Positions 54,028 through 63,454 of a stretch of 64,000 nt of DNA are shown here, in pieces; within the stretch, counting starts at the first letter, position 1; the number at the start of each line of letters is the position of its first letter. The notes below the pieces were generated by a model. The model was not told the DNA's origin. It worked only from the letters and a program-made list of their open reading frames with translations, and did not search any database. A program made the translations under genes and the position numbers. The stretch is taken from NCBI RefSeq assembly GCF_014639255.1, contig NZ_BMFV01000023.1:1-64000 (forward strand), written 5' to 3'. The stretch is from Pullulanibacillus pueri. GTDB taxonomy: Bacteria; Bacillota; Bacilli; Bacillales; Sporolactobacillaceae.

Positions 54028-54693
54028 TTGGAGAAGAAATTAGCGATTATTCACACAACACCAGTCACTATTGATTCCCTAAAGGCGTTGGCTTCCAAAT
54101 ATCTTCCTGATTATAAAGTAATTAATATCGTTGATGATTCGATTTTACCCGAATTAGGGGAGAATGGTGGGGACATCACGGCTGTTCAAGACCGTCTGAT
54201 TCAGTATGCCAAGAATGCTGAGCATGTGGGTGCAGACGTCATTCTTAATGCTTGCTCTTCTGTAGGCGAAGTGGTTCAGCACATGGCAGAAGCGGTTCAT
54301 ATACCGATCATTCGGATTGACAAGGCCATGGCTGAAGTCGCTGTTCAGAATGCTGGGCGAATTGGGGTTGTAGCCACGTTAGCGACAACACTGAATCCTA
54401 CACTTAGGTTGATAGAAAATGAGGCTAAAAGGATTAATAAGGAAGTAGACATTGAATCAGCATTAGCTGAAGAAGCATATAAATGCTTAATTAATGGTGA
54501 TAGCAAGGGTCATGATCGCATCTTAGCTGAAGTGTTAAGTGCGTTGGGTGACCGTACAGATATTGTTGTACTTGCCCAAGCGTCGATGGCAAGAGTGGTG
54601 GAAAGTCTTCCGGTAGAAAAAAGGCATAAATTCATTACAAGTCCAGAACTGGGAATGGAGCGGTTAGCTCAAACTATGAAAGGAACGGGATAA
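54028..54693 (+). CDS. Asp/Glu racemase superfamily protein, second Cys missing
   Basis: A 221-residue protein with the Asp/Glu/hydantoin racemase fold: KKLAIIHTTPVTID at the N-terminus, the first catalytic cysteine in ILNACSSVGE (about residue 76) and RIGVVATLATTLNPT in the middle. The usual second catalytic Cys (LGCT-like) is replaced in VVLAQASMARV, so a normal two-base racemase reaction is unlikely. It may be an isomerase, decarboxylase or lyase acting on a sugar acid or ketose. I use the TTG at 54028, 8 bases after AAGGAG; an upstream frame is open but unsupported. The kinase gene follows 6 bases later. Confidence 0.75.
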   Translation: MEKKLAIIHTTPVTIDSLKALASKYLPDYKVINIVDDSILPELGENGGDITAVQDRLIQYAKNAEHVGADVILNACSSVGEVVQHMAEAVHIPIIRIDKAMAEVAVQNAGRIGVVATLATTLNPTLRLIENEAKRINKEVDIESALAEEAYKCLINGDSKGHDRILAEVLSALGDRTDIVVLAQASMARVVESLPVEKRHKFITSPELGMERLAQTMKGTG

Positions 54694-54699
54694 GCAGGT

Positions 54700-56205
54700 A
54701 TGGCACTTCTTGGGATTGATATAGGAACGACACATACAAAGGTTGGACTCTTTAATAATGAAGGCACCGAAATACAGATCGCGGTTCGACCTACTGAGTC
54801 ATTTATAGACCAAGAAGGACATCCCTTCATCTCTCCTGATCAGTTATGGACGCAGGTGAGAGCATGTATAAAAGAAATAACGACCGACTGTAAAGAGAAG
54901 ATCGATGTGATTGGTATTGCGAGTATGGCCGAAACAGGCCTGTTGGTCGATCGAGGCTCAGGACAGACGAAAACGGCTATTATCCCTTGGTATAGTCGTT
55001 GTGGCGAAAGTGAATTACATAAAATTGCAGCGATGGATACGCCCTTAAGTCGATTTCAAAAAACAGGACTTCATAATAGTTATAAGTATGGTTTAGCAAA
55101 AATTCTATGGTTACAGAGGAAGCAGCCTGAACTTTTGAAAAATGCCGTTTGGCTCTCTGCTGCAGATTTTATTGCCTATAAACTTTCAGGTAATATGGCC
55201 ACGGATTACTCTTTAGCGGCCAGGACATTCACCTTTCGTATCGACACGAAAACGTTTGATGATTTATGGATCAAAAGTTTTGGGTTGCCGAAGGATTTAT
55301 TTCCACCCGCTTACCCTAGTGGAACCAAGATTGGAGAAGTCTCACTTGAAGTGAGTCAACCCCTCGGTCTTCTTGAAGGCATTCCGGTTGCTATTGCAGG
55401 CCATGATCATGTCTGTGCGGCACTAGCGGTTGGCGTTCATCAACCGGGAAGGGTTTTTGATTCCATGGGCACTGCGGAAACTTTAAGTGGTACATTTTCT
55501 GAAAAACCGCTAGGGCAGTCTGAGTTTCATTCGGGCCTATCCTATGGGTGCAATGTCATTAAGGGTCAATATTTTTGGATGGGTGGCCTACCTTCCTCCG
55601 GGGGATCTGTGGAATGGATGAGAGCGCAATTAGCAGAGCCAAAAATGTCCTATGAGTATATGCAACAGCTTGTTTCTGCAACGAAACAGGGGCCAACGGG
55701 GATATTATATTATCCTTATCTTTCAGGGAGTGGCGCTCCACAGCCTGATCATCATACTAAGGGCGCTTTTGTTGGCCTTAGCTCAACACATAGCCGTGGA
55801 GAGCTATTAAAGGCGGTATTGGAAGGCACCGCTTATGAGATTGAATCGATCCGAAGAGTTGCTGAGGAAAGCACGGGTTTATCGATTAAGCAATTAATCG
55901 CCGTTGGCGGTGGAACAAGAAATGCAAGTTGGTTACAGATCAAGGCAGACATTACGCAATGTGAGTTGGTGATTCCTCAAGTCACTGAGGCAACATTATT
56001 GGGCGCTGCCATCGTCGCTGCTATCGGTTGCGAGATTTATCAAGACTTAGAGGCGGCAATGTCAAAAGTACACATGATACCGAGAAACATCATAACACCG
56101 AATCAAGAGCATTCTATGGCCTATAAGGTGTTGTATGAGGAAGGTTATAAGTTCCTGCAAACTTCATTAAGAATGTTTTATAACAAACAAAAGTCCTTTC
56201 ATTAA
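54700..56205 (+). CDS. FGGY-family carbohydrate kinase
   Basis: A 501-residue two-domain sugar kinase. The N-terminal ATP/phosphate loop is LLGIDIGTTHTKVGLF. The substrate side shows IASMAETG, the catalytic-base region AGHDHVCAALAVG and the FGGY C-terminal signature AVGGGTRNASWLQIKADI near residue 405. The sugar (pentulose, hexulose or polyol) cannot be read from sequence. Its position between the racemase-like gene and a class II aldolase gene suggests it makes the keto-sugar phosphate that the aldolase splits. Confidence 0.9.
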   Translation: MALLGIDIGTTHTKVGLFNNEGTEIQIAVRPTESFIDQEGHPFISPDQLWTQVRACIKEITTDCKEKIDVIGIASMAETGLLVDRGSGQTKTAIIPWYSRCGESELHKIAAMDTPLSRFQKTGLHNSYKYGLAKILWLQRKQPELLKNAVWLSAADFIAYKLSGNMATDYSLAARTFTFRIDTKTFDDLWIKSFGLPKDLFPPAYPSGTKIGEVSLEVSQPLGLLEGIPVAIAGHDHVCAALAVGVHQPGRVFDSMGTAETLSGTFSEKPLGQSEFHSGLSYGCNVIKGQYFWMGGLPSSGGSVEWMRAQLAEPKMSYEYMQQLVSATKQGPTGILYYPYLSGSGAPQPDHHTKGAFVGLSSTHSRGELLKAVLEGTAYEIESIRRVAEESTGLSIKQLIAVGGGTRNASWLQIKADITQCELVIPQVTEATLLGAAIVAAIGCEIYQDLEAAMSKVHMIPRNIITPNQEHSMAYKVLYEEGYKFLQTSLRMFYNKQKSFH

Positions 56206-56238
56206 AGAAAGGGATCCAACGAACAGGAGATGGGATAA

Positions 56239-57159
56239 ATGACGAACAAAATCGGGAATCCAAATGTAATTTCTTTAAAAAGGGGCTTAGAAACGGCTGA
56301 AAGAGGTGGATTTGCCATCGGTTCGTTTTCACCGCGATATACACCGATGATTCGACCCATCTTACGTGCAGGAGAAAAAACACAGTCACCATTGATTGTA
56401 CAAATCTCTCAAAAGGAATTGGATCGCTATCATATTACACCGTTTGAATTTGCTGAGGCATTTTATCAAGCAATGAGTGACGAAAAGATCACTGTCCCTG
56501 TTGTCCTTCATCTTGATCATACAAAGCAATTTTCTATTATAAAAGACTGTATTCGTGCTGGGTTTACTTCTGTCATGATTGATGCATCAGAGCAAGAGAT
56601 TGATAGGAACATAGAAATCACGAAGGAAGTCGTTAAGTATGCTCATGAAAAGGGCATTTCAGTGGAAGCTGAATTAGGGAAAATTGGAACAACGGATTTT
56701 GTTGAAACGGATAAGGATGAAGAATTATATACAGACCCTGAAGAGGCTTTAAGATTTGTGAATGAGACGGGATGCGATGCCCTCGCTGTTTCCGTTGGGA
56801 CGGCACATGGCGTTTATGAAGTCCGAAAACCAAAGGTAGATCTTGATCGTTTAAATGCCATTCGTGATTTAACAGATGTTCACTTAGTTTTACATGGCGG
56901 TTCAGGGGTTCCGGCTTATATGGTGAAGGATGCTATTCAATTACCGAATGGCGGCGTGAGCAAGGTCAATATTGCCACCGACTTAGAGGTTGCTCTTCTT
57001 AAGGCACTTGGACGCGAAGAGAGAATGACCAATGCTGAATGTCAAGCACTTTCTGAAGAAGATTTAAAGGTGGCACAAGCGGCCGTAGAAGCGACAGTCA
57101 CTGAAAAAATAGAGAACTTTTTAGGCAGTGCTGGGCGGGCTTCAGCATTCACACTTTAA
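56239..57159 (+). CDS. Class II aldolase, fructose-bisphosphate/tagatose-bisphosphate type
   Basis: A 306-residue zinc aldolase. Zinc and catalytic motifs are HLDHTKQF (about 94-101), the Glu in SVEAELGKIG, AVSVGTAHGVYE and VLHGGSGVP with its metal His, then GVSKVNIATDLE for phosphate binding. It resembles KbaY/GatY and other divergent FBA paralogues rather than glycolytic FbaA; the insert FVETDKDEELYTDPEEA is typical of these. The product of the FGGY kinase is a likely substrate, giving dihydroxyacetone phosphate plus an aldehyde. Start ATG after an AGGAGATG region. Confidence 0.9.
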   Translation: MTNKIGNPNVISLKRGLETAERGGFAIGSFSPRYTPMIRPILRAGEKTQSPLIVQISQKELDRYHITPFEFAEAFYQAMSDEKITVPVVLHLDHTKQFSIIKDCIRAGFTSVMIDASEQEIDRNIEITKEVVKYAHEKGISVEAELGKIGTTDFVETDKDEELYTDPEEALRFVNETGCDALAVSVGTAHGVYEVRKPKVDLDRLNAIRDLTDVHLVLHGGSGVPAYMVKDAIQLPNGGVSKVNIATDLEVALLKALGREERMTNAECQALSEEDLKVAQAAVEATVTEKIENFLGSAGRASAFTL

Positions 57160-57223
57160 ATAGAAACATCTATGTCGGTTGATGAAAAAACTGTCCGAGT
57201 CGGTGATAGAAAGGAGAGGTGTT

Positions 57224-58588
57224 ATGAGTCATTCCCCATTCCAAGTTCGTGGTGTGATAGAAGGGTTTTATGGGTTGTTTTATACCGCCCCTGAACGAAA
57301 TGATCTTATCTCTTTTATTGGAAAACATGGGTATAATTTGTATATTTACGGTCCGAAAAATGATCGTCAACATCGGGCCAGATGGCGGGAGCCTTATCCA
57401 GAGGAAATAATGGACGAGTTTGCTCAGACTGTTAGTCTCTCTAAACAAGTTGGCGTGGAATTCTGTTATTCCATAGGTTCAGGTGTGTCCATGAACTATG
57501 CTTCTGAACAAGATATGAATGTGATTAAGACCAAATTTAAATCCTTCTATGATATCGGTGTAAGAACCTTTGTCATTCTATTAGATGATATTGCCTCGGA
57601 GTTTCGTTTTGAAGAAGAAAAGCAGAGATTTCGCTCTTATGGTGAGGCGCATGTTGAAGTGACTAATCATCTATATGATTGGTTAAAAGCATTAGACGTC
57701 TCCTGTCACCTCATGTTGTGTCCAACACACTATCATGGTCAAGCGCCTTTTGATGACTATATTCATGAGTTAGGTCAAGGGGTGTATCAGGATATAGATA
57801 TTTTTTACACAGGACCCGAGATTTGCTCACCGGAGATTTCGGAAAAGCATGCATTAGATTTTTCTAAGGCTGTTCAACGCAAGCCGATGATTTGGGATAA
57901 CTATCCTGTCAATGATCTTGGGATGACAGGAGAAATGCACATTGGCCCCATTCATGGACGAGCAGCAGGACTTCCACATGTGAGCCAAGGGTTCGTGGTC
58001 AATACGATGAGTCAGGCAGAGGCCTCTAAGATTCCGCTATTGACTTTTAAAGATTACTTTGCCAAGCCAGAAGCCTATGAACCGTGGCAATCCTGGGAAC
58101 GCGCTCTAGAAACCATTGGGGGACAGAAGCATTTAGAGGCGCTCAAGCGCTTTGCGGAAAATGCTTTAGAATCCTGTTTAGAGTATGGCATTGAGGACCG
58201 ATTAGAACGACTAACTTCTTCGGCATTACAAGCGATGAAATCAGGAGAAAAACCTTCAGAGAGCGCAGCCGTTCAGGCTCTCTTTGAGTATTTTGACCAA
58301 TTAGATGAAGCGGGATATGAATTGAAATTTAGAATGAAAAATTATGCCCTAAGAAACAATCTCTATCCTTGGATTGAACTTATGGAAAGCGCCGCTTGGG
58401 CAGGTCGAAGGGCGATTCAATTATTAAAAGTGATAGAAAAGCAGGAAGACCCTACTTCTATTTTGAAGTGGTTAAAGGAGTCTGTAAGAGAAGTAGAGGA
58501 ACATCCCAAATCTATCATGAAAAAACACCTGTTTCCGCTGACTGATTATGCCCTTTCCATGGTGAAAGAGATAACGGGCACCGTTTAA
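57224..58588 (+). CDS. GH84 beta-N-acetylglucosaminidase
   Basis: A 454-residue glycosidase of the O-GlcNAcase/hyaluronidase family GH84. It starts with the hallmark RGVIEGFYG (9-17) and YIYGPKND (40-47). The catalytic pair is Asp121-Asp122 in FVILLDDIASEF, as used in substrate-assisted hydrolysis of beta-GlcNAc. FYTGPEICSPEI and MIWDNYPVND contact the N-acetyl sugar. A helical C-terminal domain follows from about residue 290. No signal peptide is present, so it works inside the cell, unlike many secreted GH84 toxins. The start is the ATG at 57224 after AAGGAGAGG. Confidence 0.92.
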   Translation: MSHSPFQVRGVIEGFYGLFYTAPERNDLISFIGKHGYNLYIYGPKNDRQHRARWREPYPEEIMDEFAQTVSLSKQVGVEFCYSIGSGVSMNYASEQDMNVIKTKFKSFYDIGVRTFVILLDDIASEFRFEEEKQRFRSYGEAHVEVTNHLYDWLKALDVSCHLMLCPTHYHGQAPFDDYIHELGQGVYQDIDIFYTGPEICSPEISEKHALDFSKAVQRKPMIWDNYPVNDLGMTGEMHIGPIHGRAAGLPHVSQGFVVNTMSQAEASKIPLLTFKDYFAKPEAYEPWQSWERALETIGGQKHLEALKRFAENALESCLEYGIEDRLERLTSSALQAMKSGEKPSESAAVQALFEYFDQLDEAGYELKFRMKNYALRNNLYPWIELMESAAWAGRRAIQLLKVIEKQEDPTSILKWLKESVREVEEHPKSIMKKHLFPLTDYALSMVKEITGTV

Positions 58589-58724
58589 ACAGAGTTTATC
58601 ATCAGGAAGTGCAGAGAAGAGCAAGAATTGCTGTTGATTTAACGGTCGGAGATCAGTGCTTTGGGCAACAAGCAGAAGCCCTTGTTACGACGCACCCTTA
58701 TTCAAAAACGAGGAGGTTACTATT

Positions 58725-61199
58725 GTGGCAGTACAAAATAAGCCAGTTCAGAAAAATAATAAAACGGAAACCGATACTAAGACCTTACACATGATAGGAA
58801 ATGCACACTTAGATCCTGTTTGGTTATGGCAATGGCAGGAGGGCTTCCAAGAAACAAAGGCCACATTTCGGTCAGCACTTGATCGTATGAAGGAATTCGA
58901 TGATTTTGTGTTTACAAATAGTTCAGCTGCGAATTATGAATGGATTGAAAATAACGAGCCGGAAATGTTTGAAGAAATTAAACAGCGGATTAAAGAAGGA
59001 CGCTGGGAAATCGTAGGAGGCTGGTGGGTCCAGCCGGATTGCAATATTCCAAGCGGAGAATCCTTTGTTCGCCAAGGGCTTTATGGACAACGTTATTTTA
59101 AGGAGAAGTTTGGTGTCACGGCTAAAGTGGGCTATAACGTCGATAGCTTTGGGCATCACGGCATGCTTCCCCAGATTTTAAAGAAAAGTGGCATGGATTA
59201 CTATATTTTTATGCGCCCAAGTCCACAAGAAAAAGGATTACCTGGTCGTTTATTTTGGTGGCAATCCGATGATGATTCTAAAGTGTTGGCCTTTAGAATT
59301 CCGTTTGAATATTGCACGTGGGGTAAGGACCTAGACAAGCATGTGCGCCGGACAGCAGCAGAGCTAAAAGCCCCTTTTAATGATCTTATGTGTTTTTATG
59401 GTGTCGGAAATCACGGAGGTGGGCCAACTAAGGAGAATATTAATAGTATCTATAAATTAAATGAAGATCCAAACTTTCCTAAGCTCGTTTTTAGTACACC
59501 GAACAAGTTTTTTGAGGACATCGTCAAGAAGGATCTACCTTTCCCAGTCGTGCATGATGATTTACAGCACCATGCTAGCGGCTGCTACTCCGTGCATTCA
59601 GGAATTAAAAAGTGGAATCGAGAGGCAGAAAATTTATTGATTAAGGCAGAAAAGGTATCGTCCATTGCGCATTGGTTAACAGGGCAACCATATCCAGAAA
59701 ACTACTCAAGAGCGTGGAAAAATGTGCTATTTAATCAATTCCATGATATCTTAGCGGGAACAAGCCTCGAGGAAGCTTACGAGGACGCCCGTTATATGCA
59801 TGGTGAAGCTATGTCTATTGCGAGTAAAGGCTTAAATTATGCTGTGCAATCTCTTTCATGGAGAATTGACATTGAAGAAGAACAGGATATGAAGCCTATT
59901 GTTGTCTTTAATTCTCATGCCTGGAACAGCAAAGTTAATGTTGAACTGGAAGTCGGCGGTTTAAAGGATGATCATATTTTAATAGATTCAGAAGGTACGG
60001 AGATTCCGATGCAAACCGTGCAATCGCATGCTACTGCGGGCGGGCGTTTTCGTCTCAGTTTTATCGCAGACCTCCCTTCAATGGGCTATCAACTTTACAA
60101 ACTTGTCCGCCGTGATACTTCTCAGGCTTTTTCAGAGGTTACCGCTGACGATCATTACTTAGAAAACCAGACGTATCGTGTGGAAATTGATCCGGTGACG
60201 GGGTTTGTGACTTCTTTATATGATAAAGAGAAGCAATTAGAGCTGCTTGATGGACCAGCAGCACGTCCTGTTGTTATCAATGATCATAGTGATACATGGT
60301 CCCATAATGTATTGCAGTACAAAGACGTTGAGGGTGAATTTAAGGCCACCAGTGTCAAATGTGTTGAAAAAGGACCCGTAAAATCAGTGATTCGAGTGAC
60401 CAGTGAATATGGAAAGTCGACGATAGTTCAGGATTTTACAATGTACAATGCACTGAATCAAATTGATGTGCATGTCACTGTGAATTGGCAGGAACAATTC
60501 AAGGTCTTAAAGATGAAATTCCCTGTCAATCTGATCTTCAGAAAGGCGACCTATGAAATTCCTTATGGACATATTGTTCGTGAGTGTAATGGCGAGGAAG
60601 AGCCGGGGCAGAACTGGATAGACATGTCGGGAACACATGAACCTACAGGTGAATTATATGGCCTCAGTTTATTAAATAACGGAAAGTATAGCTTTGATAT
60701 TCATAATAAGGAAATGAGCATTACGGTGTTGCGCAGTCCTATTTATGCCCATCATGATCCGAAGGTCCCTCAGGACAATGAGCATTATTCCTTTATCGAT
60801 CAAGGGATTCAAACCTTTACTTACACCATGCTTCCCCATAGAGGCAATTGGGAATCGGCAAATACGGTGAAGGCGGCAGCTGAACTGAATCAAAGGTCGG
60901 TATCCATTATTGAAACGTATCATAAAGGTTCATTACCACAGAAGGATGCCTTTATTAAAGTGAGTGCCGACAATGTGATTGTGAGTGCTGTGAAAAAGGC
61001 TGAGGACAATGATGATCTGATTGTGAGAGCTTATGAAACGACAAATGTGGCGACCACAGCTTCAATTAAACTTCCGAAATGGCAGCGAACTATAGAAGCG
61101 GAATTTAAGCCTTCAGAAATTAAAACATTCAGAGTGCCCAAGGATTCAGCGAAGCCGATTGTTGAGACGAACTTACTTGAATGGGACGAAATGAAATAA
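58725..61199 (+). CDS. GH38 alpha-mannosidase
   Basis: An 824-residue family 38 retaining alpha-mannosidase. Zinc ligands His28 and Asp30 are in GNAHLDPVWLW. The nucleophile is Asp140 in GYNVDSFGHHGMLPQ and the third zinc His is in FNQFHDILAGTS. The C-terminal beta domains run to VETNLLEWDEMK. No signal peptide, so cytoplasmic. Possible substrates are mannosides within the imported oligosaccharide, or mannosyl-glycerate-like compounds as for MngB. The start is GTG at 58725, 8 bases after AGGAGG; the frame is open further upstream without a site. A perfect GGAATAGAC/GTCTATTCC stem-loop at 61209-61231 follows the gene. Confidence 0.93.
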   Translation: MAVQNKPVQKNNKTETDTKTLHMIGNAHLDPVWLWQWQEGFQETKATFRSALDRMKEFDDFVFTNSSAANYEWIENNEPEMFEEIKQRIKEGRWEIVGGWWVQPDCNIPSGESFVRQGLYGQRYFKEKFGVTAKVGYNVDSFGHHGMLPQILKKSGMDYYIFMRPSPQEKGLPGRLFWWQSDDDSKVLAFRIPFEYCTWGKDLDKHVRRTAAELKAPFNDLMCFYGVGNHGGGPTKENINSIYKLNEDPNFPKLVFSTPNKFFEDIVKKDLPFPVVHDDLQHHASGCYSVHSGIKKWNREAENLLIKAEKVSSIAHWLTGQPYPENYSRAWKNVLFNQFHDILAGTSLEEAYEDARYMHGEAMSIASKGLNYAVQSLSWRIDIEEEQDMKPIVVFNSHAWNSKVNVELEVGGLKDDHILIDSEGTEIPMQTVQSHATAGGRFRLSFIADLPSMGYQLYKLVRRDTSQAFSEVTADDHYLENQTYRVEIDPVTGFVTSLYDKEKQLELLDGPAARPVVINDHSDTWSHNVLQYKDVEGEFKATSVKCVEKGPVKSVIRVTSEYGKSTIVQDFTMYNALNQIDVHVTVNWQEQFKVLKMKFPVNLIFRKATYEIPYGHIVRECNGEEEPGQNWIDMSGTHEPTGELYGLSLLNNGKYSFDIHNKEMSITVLRSPIYAHHDPKVPQDNEHYSFIDQGIQTFTYTMLPHRGNWESANTVKAAAELNQRSVSIIETYHKGSLPQKDAFIKVSADNVIVSAVKKAEDNDDLIVRAYETTNVATTASIKLPKWQRTIEAEFKPSEIKTFRVPKDSAKPIVETNLLEWDEMK

Positions 61200-61208
61200 T
61201 GAAGCGCG

Positions 61209-61231
61209 GGAATAGACATGTTGTCTATTCC
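61209..61231 (+). terminator. Stem-loop after GH38 gene, without T-run
   Basis: Perfect 9-bp GGAATAGAC / GTCTATTCC stem with an ATGTT loop. Lack of a T-run suggests an mRNA processing or stabilising element rather than a full terminator. Confidence 0.45.
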
Positions 61232-61261
61232 TACTCTAGCATTTAATGGGGGGGTGTCAAA

Positions 61262-61921
61262 GTGACTGAAAGCAACCAGGAGATTGTGAAACAACTCCAG
61301 CAAGTCGGTCGTTATATGATGGATAAACAGCTCGCGTGGGGCAATGCCGGGAATATTAGTGCCAGAGCTGGAAAGGACCACTGTCTGATTTCCGCGAGTG
61401 GAACGTATCTTGGAGAGCTGGAAACGGATGATATTGTCGACTATACCTTTGGTGACGATATGAGTAACTATCAAAGAAGGCCATCAAAGGAAATCCCTAT
61501 GCACCAGGCTATTTATGAGGAACGTCCAGATGTTCAAGCGGTTTTACATGCCTCACCGTTTTATAGCACGATTGTGGCTTGTTCTGATATACAACTCCCA
61601 GCGAACTTATTTGTTGAAGATATGTACTACCTTGAAAGCGTTGTGCGTATCCCTTATTTTCATCCAGGTTCACAAGAGTTAGGGGATGCCGTTAGGAGTA
61701 AGGCGCGTCAAGCGAATATTCTCCTTTTAGAAAATCATGGCGTTCTTGTTTTTGATACAAGTATTAAGGAAGCACGTATGGCTCTTGAGACATTGGAATT
61801 AGTTTCTAAAATGATGGTCAGTGCACCTTCCGTTGATTTTAAGCCGTTATCCGATGCAACGGTACATGAATTTCTGAATGATTCGGGTTATAAGGCAAGA
61901 AGAAAGTGGGAGAAACCATGA
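61262..61921 (+). CDS. Class II aldolase/adducin (AraD/FucA/OtnC-like), altered zinc site
   Basis: A 219-residue protein with the AraD/fuculose-aldolase fold: WGNAGNISAR (27-35), LISASGTYLGEL and KEIPMHQAIY with the catalytic/metal Glu77. In this family the zinc is held by a His-x-His pair plus a later His. Here the pair reads VLHAS (His96, then Ser98 in place of the second His), while His159 (LLENHGVLVF) is kept. The change may mean altered metal binding or reaction. Paired with the following DUF1537 kinase, it resembles OtnC, which decarboxylates 3-keto-4-phospho acids. The start is GTG at 61262 and the stop overlaps the kinase start. Confidence 0.82.
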   Translation: MTESNQEIVKQLQQVGRYMMDKQLAWGNAGNISARAGKDHCLISASGTYLGELETDDIVDYTFGDDMSNYQRRPSKEIPMHQAIYEERPDVQAVLHASPFYSTIVACSDIQLPANLFVEDMYYLESVVRIPYFHPGSQELGDAVRSKARQANILLLENHGVLVFDTSIKEARMALETLELVSKMMVSAPSVDFKPLSDATVHEFLNDSGYKARRKWEKP

Positions 61922-63237
61922 TTGGGATTGTTGCTGATGATATTACGGGTGCAAATGATATCGGAATAATGTTTGCCAAATCCTACTACACAACGGATGT
62001 GTATCGATGGGAATCAGAGCAAGCCTCTCTTGACGCACTCTCTGATCATCCTGACGTCCTGATATTGGATACGAACTCCAGGTTTGATCCATACAATGTG
62101 GCTTATGACAAAGTGTATCAGGCAACAAAACAATTACAAAGTGTAGGTGTCACGCAATACTACAATAAGACTTGCTCAGTTTTTCGGGGGAATATCGGTG
62201 CAGAATTTGATGCTATGCTCGATGCTTTAGGCGAAGATTTCGCTATTATCGTCCTCGGGTTTCCGAAGAATGGCAGAATAACGAAGAAGGGCCTCCATTA
62301 TGTTCATGGGAGACTCTTAGAACAATCCGAGTTTCGAGAGGACCCTGTTCATCCTATGACGGAGTCCAACCTCGTGGACATCCTGCAAGCCCAGACCAAA
62401 CGAAAAGTGGGATCGATCTCTTTTGATGTTGTAGAAAAGGGAGCAGACACGCTGAGACAGACCATAGAACAATTCAAGGAAACTTACCAATATGTGATTG
62501 TCGACGTTACGGATCAAGAGGATTTGTACACCATTGCACAAGCCGTTTATCAAGAAAAAGTAATAGCAGGAAGCTCGGCTCTTGCTGAAGAATTACCTAA
62601 AGTGATAGGTAAAAGGTCTGAACAGACAATGAACATGATTGGGGATTTGTATGATCCTTCAAAAGGACTACTATGTACCGCAGGGAGCTTGATGCCTCAA
62701 ACTTTAGAACAAATAGAGTATATGCGTCACCGCGGAACCTGTGTGATCGAAATGGACAGTTTAGCACTTCTGGATGATCAGCAAAGAGGTGAAGTGCAAA
62801 GGCGTCTTATCTCTGCATGTGTCACGGAGATGAACCAAGGGAAAGATGTGGTCCTCCATTCCACCAATGATCAAGAAAAAGTGAAAAAGACGAAACATGA
62901 AGCGGCTAGAAAAGGCATCAGTAATTCAGAGATTTCCCAGTTGGTATCAAGAACCCTTTCAGAGATTACTGTTGCAGTCATGAACAACACAGGGCAAAAA
63001 AGCTTCGTTATAGCAGGAGGAGACACTTCAGCTGCCGCATGTCGTGCGTTGGGAATTAAGAGTATGCGCGTTTGGCGAGAAATTCAACCAGGGTTACCCT
63101 CATGTTTTTCGTTATCTCCATGTCCTATGCATTTTGTTCTTAAGTCAGGGAGCTTTGGGGATGTGGATTTTATAGAACGTGCTTTCCAACATTTAAAAAA
63201 GGATATTCAAAAAGACCAGGGGGCTCACAGGTCATGA
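61918..63237 (+). CDS. Four-carbon acid sugar kinase family protein (OtnK/DUF1537)
   Basis: A 439-residue kinase of the DUF1537 (sugar-binding plus nucleotide-binding domain) family. The N-terminal substrate domain starts IGIVADDITGANDIG and has LDTNSRFDPYNVAYDKV and YYNKTCSVFRGNIGAEFDA. The C-terminal nucleotide domain ends with FVIAGGDTSAAACRALGI and VLKSGSFGDVDF. Known members phosphorylate D-threonate, erythronate and related sugar acids. The start is the ATG at 61918 within an ATGA overlap with the aldolase gene. The dehydrogenase normally found between kinase and decarboxylase in such pathways is not in this window. Confidence 0.88.
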   Translation: MIGIVADDITGANDIGIMFAKSYYTTDVYRWESEQASLDALSDHPDVLILDTNSRFDPYNVAYDKVYQATKQLQSVGVTQYYNKTCSVFRGNIGAEFDAMLDALGEDFAIIVLGFPKNGRITKKGLHYVHGRLLEQSEFREDPVHPMTESNLVDILQAQTKRKVGSISFDVVEKGADTLRQTIEQFKETYQYVIVDVTDQEDLYTIAQAVYQEKVIAGSSALAEELPKVIGKRSEQTMNMIGDLYDPSKGLLCTAGSLMPQTLEQIEYMRHRGTCVIEMDSLALLDDQQRGEVQRRLISACVTEMNQGKDVVLHSTNDQEKVKKTKHEAARKGISNSEISQLVSRTLSEITVAVMNNTGQKSFVIAGGDTSAAACRALGIKSMRVWREIQPGLPSCFSLSPCPMHFVLKSGSFGDVDFIERAFQHLKKDIQKDQGAHRS

Positions 63238-63445
63238 GGCCGTTCGACGTAATTTCAGGACAAAACGTTTTTAGTCGAACTGCATTCCTAGCTGTCAAAT
63301 TTCTGTGTCGGCTTGTTCTTCCACTCCTCGCGTATTCAGAACATACGCTGTGGTACTCGAAGACGACGCTTCCTAGAACTTCTCGGCTCTTTTTGTCCTC
63401 CTTTTTGAACACACATTTAAAGGTAGGGATTCCTGAAGATAAAGG
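63238..63445. repeat. Probable intergenic repeat inserted before the DeoR gene
   Basis: The stretch CGAACTGCATTCCTAGCTGT through TCGGCTCTTTTTGTCCTCC has the C/T-rich, non-coding look of an intergenic repeat I recall from Bacillus genomes. A 74-codon frame across it has no ribosome binding site of its own and an unnatural composition. It separates the kinase gene from the regulator, which starts in fresh sequence with AAGGAG. Confidence 0.45.
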
Positions 63446-63454
63446 AGTACGACA

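Noticed and set aside
61209..61231. Full terminator ending the glycosidase operon after GH38
   Set aside because: The stem is perfect but no T-run follows, and the next gene is only 30 bp away.
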